Source: an uncultured Lachnospiraceae bacterium (GTDB taxonomy: Bacteria > Bacillota > Clostridia > Lachnospirales > Lachnospiraceae). From it: a DNA stretch of 15,102 bases. The notes below the pieces were generated by a model. It made no database searches. It had not been told where the DNA came from and saw only the letters and a list, made by a program, of their open reading frames with translations. Positions 13,838-15,102 of the stretch are shown piece after piece. The stretch's first letter is position 1. Every line of letters starts with the position of its first letter. The DNA lies in the NCBI GenBank assembly GCA_902803745.1, contig CADCRB010000002.1, positions 1-15,102 on the forward strand, given 5' to 3'. Position numbers and translations under genes: made by a program.

Positions 13838-15102
13838 CTACTCCTTCTCAAACACAAGTATGAATCTCTGCGGTATGGGATATTTTTCGGATACAAGCCG
13901 GAAACCGTAATAATGAAGCTGAGCTATAATAAGCTCCGGACAGATACCGGGACCGTAATAAGAAGGTGTATCCCTGTCAGTGATATTATTATCCACGATC
14001 ACAAGCCGCCCGTCTTTCTTCAGCGCCTTTTTCAGGCTATCTATAAACTCATCCTTTACAAACTCGATATCCGTAATATAGACTGCGTGATACATCGAGC
14101 ACATAAATATCATATCCAGACTGTCTTCAGGCAGACAGGCATCATTCATCTTTGTTTCCAGCGTCTTTATCTGTCGTATACCATACTCGGCTTTAAAATC
14201 CTGCACATAATGCAAAGCATCTTCGTTTATTTCAGTAGCATATACCGTTCCGCATTCTCCAACTGCCTTAGCGAATTTCCATGTGAAATATCCTCCGCCA
14301 CAGCCTATATCCGCTACAGTCTCACTTTTCTTAATATCCACCTGACTCAGGAACTCATCTGTCCTCTCCCACATAAACCTGTTAGGATTATTAAATATGA
14401 GAAATTCATTCCATTCGTTCAGTGTAGGAATCGGAAAGTCCTTTCCGGTATAGTCATAATTTACGTCTTCATTCTCCTCATCATCGTTCTCAAGCTCCAG
14501 ATGGAACTTATATAGAAGATATGTCTTCAGCCTGTCAAAATCATTACTGCAGAAGAAATTCGAGTAAAATCTTGTAAGACTGTCTGATGTCATTTCTTCC
14601 CTGCCCTTTTCATCTGACAGATAATACGAGATAAACCACATTAAGGCGGTATAGTCGTCTCCGACTCTCTCCCTTGGATAAAGATCCTCGAACGACTCAT
14701 ATGCCTTCATAAGCATTTCTCGATCGTCTTCCATTAATCCCTCATACATAAGTCTTCCGCAGCGCTTACCCCGTACAGTGTATCCGGAGGTTGACGTACC
14801 GATGATACGGTATCTGATGAGTGATCCGGCAGAGTTAACGTTTATCGTATGATTATTTCTGTCGGCAGGCTCTCTGTTCTTTGCTGATGGGATGTCAGTC
14901 ATTTCAAAAATGAGTCCATATCTTTGAGGCGTAAACTGAAATGAATCCTCCAGACTGAACCCGTAGAAATTCAGCTGGCTCACTATCATATCCTGATTAA
15001 CATACGGCCCGTGATAAGGCAGCTCTCCCTCAGTCACAAGATCGTTGTCCACAATGATAAGCCTGCCGCCTTCTCTAAGCGCGCGCCGTATACTTCCCAC
15101 AA
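13838..15102 (-). CDS. Tandem-domain SAM-dependent methyltransferase, 5' end outside the window
   Basis: The visible 421 codons end at TAG 13838 and run off the right edge, so the true start is not seen (the GTG at 15100 is most likely internal). The C-terminal part (about 225-420) is a class I methyltransferase: VADIGCGGGYFTWKFA (262-277) is motif I, TVYATEINEDAL (285-296) carries the acidic residue for the SAM ribose, and LVIVDNN and HYYGF follow. The first 67 visible residues (GRLIIVDND, NFYGF, PQRYGLIFE) repeat the last 62 (GRLVIVDNN, HYYGF, PQRFILVFE), so the protein carries two copies of this domain, the first mostly outside the window. Between them is an unrecognised stretch (about 75-225) with an acidic run near 202-212. 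No membrane segment is seen. Substrate unknown. It precedes the pseudophosphatase by two bases. Confidence 0.8.
   Translation of the reverse strand, partial: VGSIRRALREGGRLIIVDNDLVTEGELPYHGPYVNQDMIVSQLNFYGFSLEDSFQFTPQRYGLIFEMTDIPSAKNREPADRNNHTINVNSAGSLIRYRIIGTSTSGYTVRGKRCGRLMYEGLMEDDREMLMKAYESFEDLYPRERVGDDYTALMWFISYYLSDEKGREEMTSDSLTRFYSNFFCSNDFDRLKTYLLYKFHLELENDDEENEDVNYDYTGKDFPIPTLNEWNEFLIFNNPNRFMWERTDEFLSQVDIKKSETVADIGCGGGYFTWKFAKAVGECGTVYATEINEDALHYVQDFKAEYGIRQIKTLETKMNDACLPEDSLDMIFMCSMYHAVYITDIEFVKDEFIDSLKKALKKDGRLVIVDNNITDRDTPSYYGPGICPELIIAQLHYYGFRLVSEKYPIPQRFILVFEKE
13841..13846 (-). promoter_or_regulatory. Ribosome binding site for the TTG start at 13835
   Basis: AAGGAG on the minus strand five bases before TTG 13835. 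It is encoded by the last Lys-Glu codons of the methyltransferase gene, directly before its TAG. It supports a TTG start and coupled translation. Confidence 0.65.

Overview
The window looks like a chromosomal piece of a low-to-moderate GC, probably anaerobic, Gram-positive bacterium of the class Clostridia. I infer a Lachnospiraceae-type organism from strong GGAGG-type ribosome binding sites, a perfect CIRCE operator before groES-groEL, sigma-A promoters with 17-base spacing, a HemN-like radical SAM enzyme, and a zinc-ribbon/transmembrane/YARHG Ser/Thr kinase next to a PP2C phosphatase. All eleven protein genes are on the minus strand, so transcription runs from right to left. No insertion sequence, phage gene, CRISPR array or rRNA gene was seen.

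Layout in the order of transcription. (1) 15102 to 7686 is a tightly packed five-gene operon: a methyltransferase with a duplicated domain (cut by the window edge), a degenerate PP2C-like protein that starts with TTG, a HemN-like radical SAM protein, a 990-residue membrane Ser/Thr kinase, and an intact PP2C phosphatase. Spacings are 2 bases, a 4-base overlap, 16 bases and 9 bases. Kinase and intact phosphatase should form a reversible phosphorylation switch; the other three proteins are possible partners or targets. (2) 7533 to 6142 is a separate FAD-dependent dehydrogenase with a cysteine cluster, preceded by a terminator-like hairpin. (3) 6112 to about 3998 is the heat-shock groES-groEL operon, with sigma-A promoter, CIRCE and intrinsic terminator. 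(4) 3948 to 196 is a probable housekeeping operon behind its own promoter: pfkA, a SpoU-family RNA 2'-O-methyltransferase, proC, and a CDP-glucose 4,6-dehydratase that seems out of place. (5) The leftmost 195 bases carry no protein gene. They hold a consensus-like promoter overlapping the end of rfbG, the 5' half of a proline-type tRNA that breaks off at the anticodon loop, a terminator-like hairpin exactly where the tRNA stops, a GC-rich structured stretch, and the first ten bases of what may be a second, intact tRNA at the window edge.

The two places most worth following up are the promoter-driven tRNA half with terminator at the left edge, and the kinase / phosphatase / pseudophosphatase / radical SAM / tandem methyltransferase operon at the right. 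Functions of the pseudophosphatase, the methyltransferase and the radical SAM protein are not known from sequence alone.
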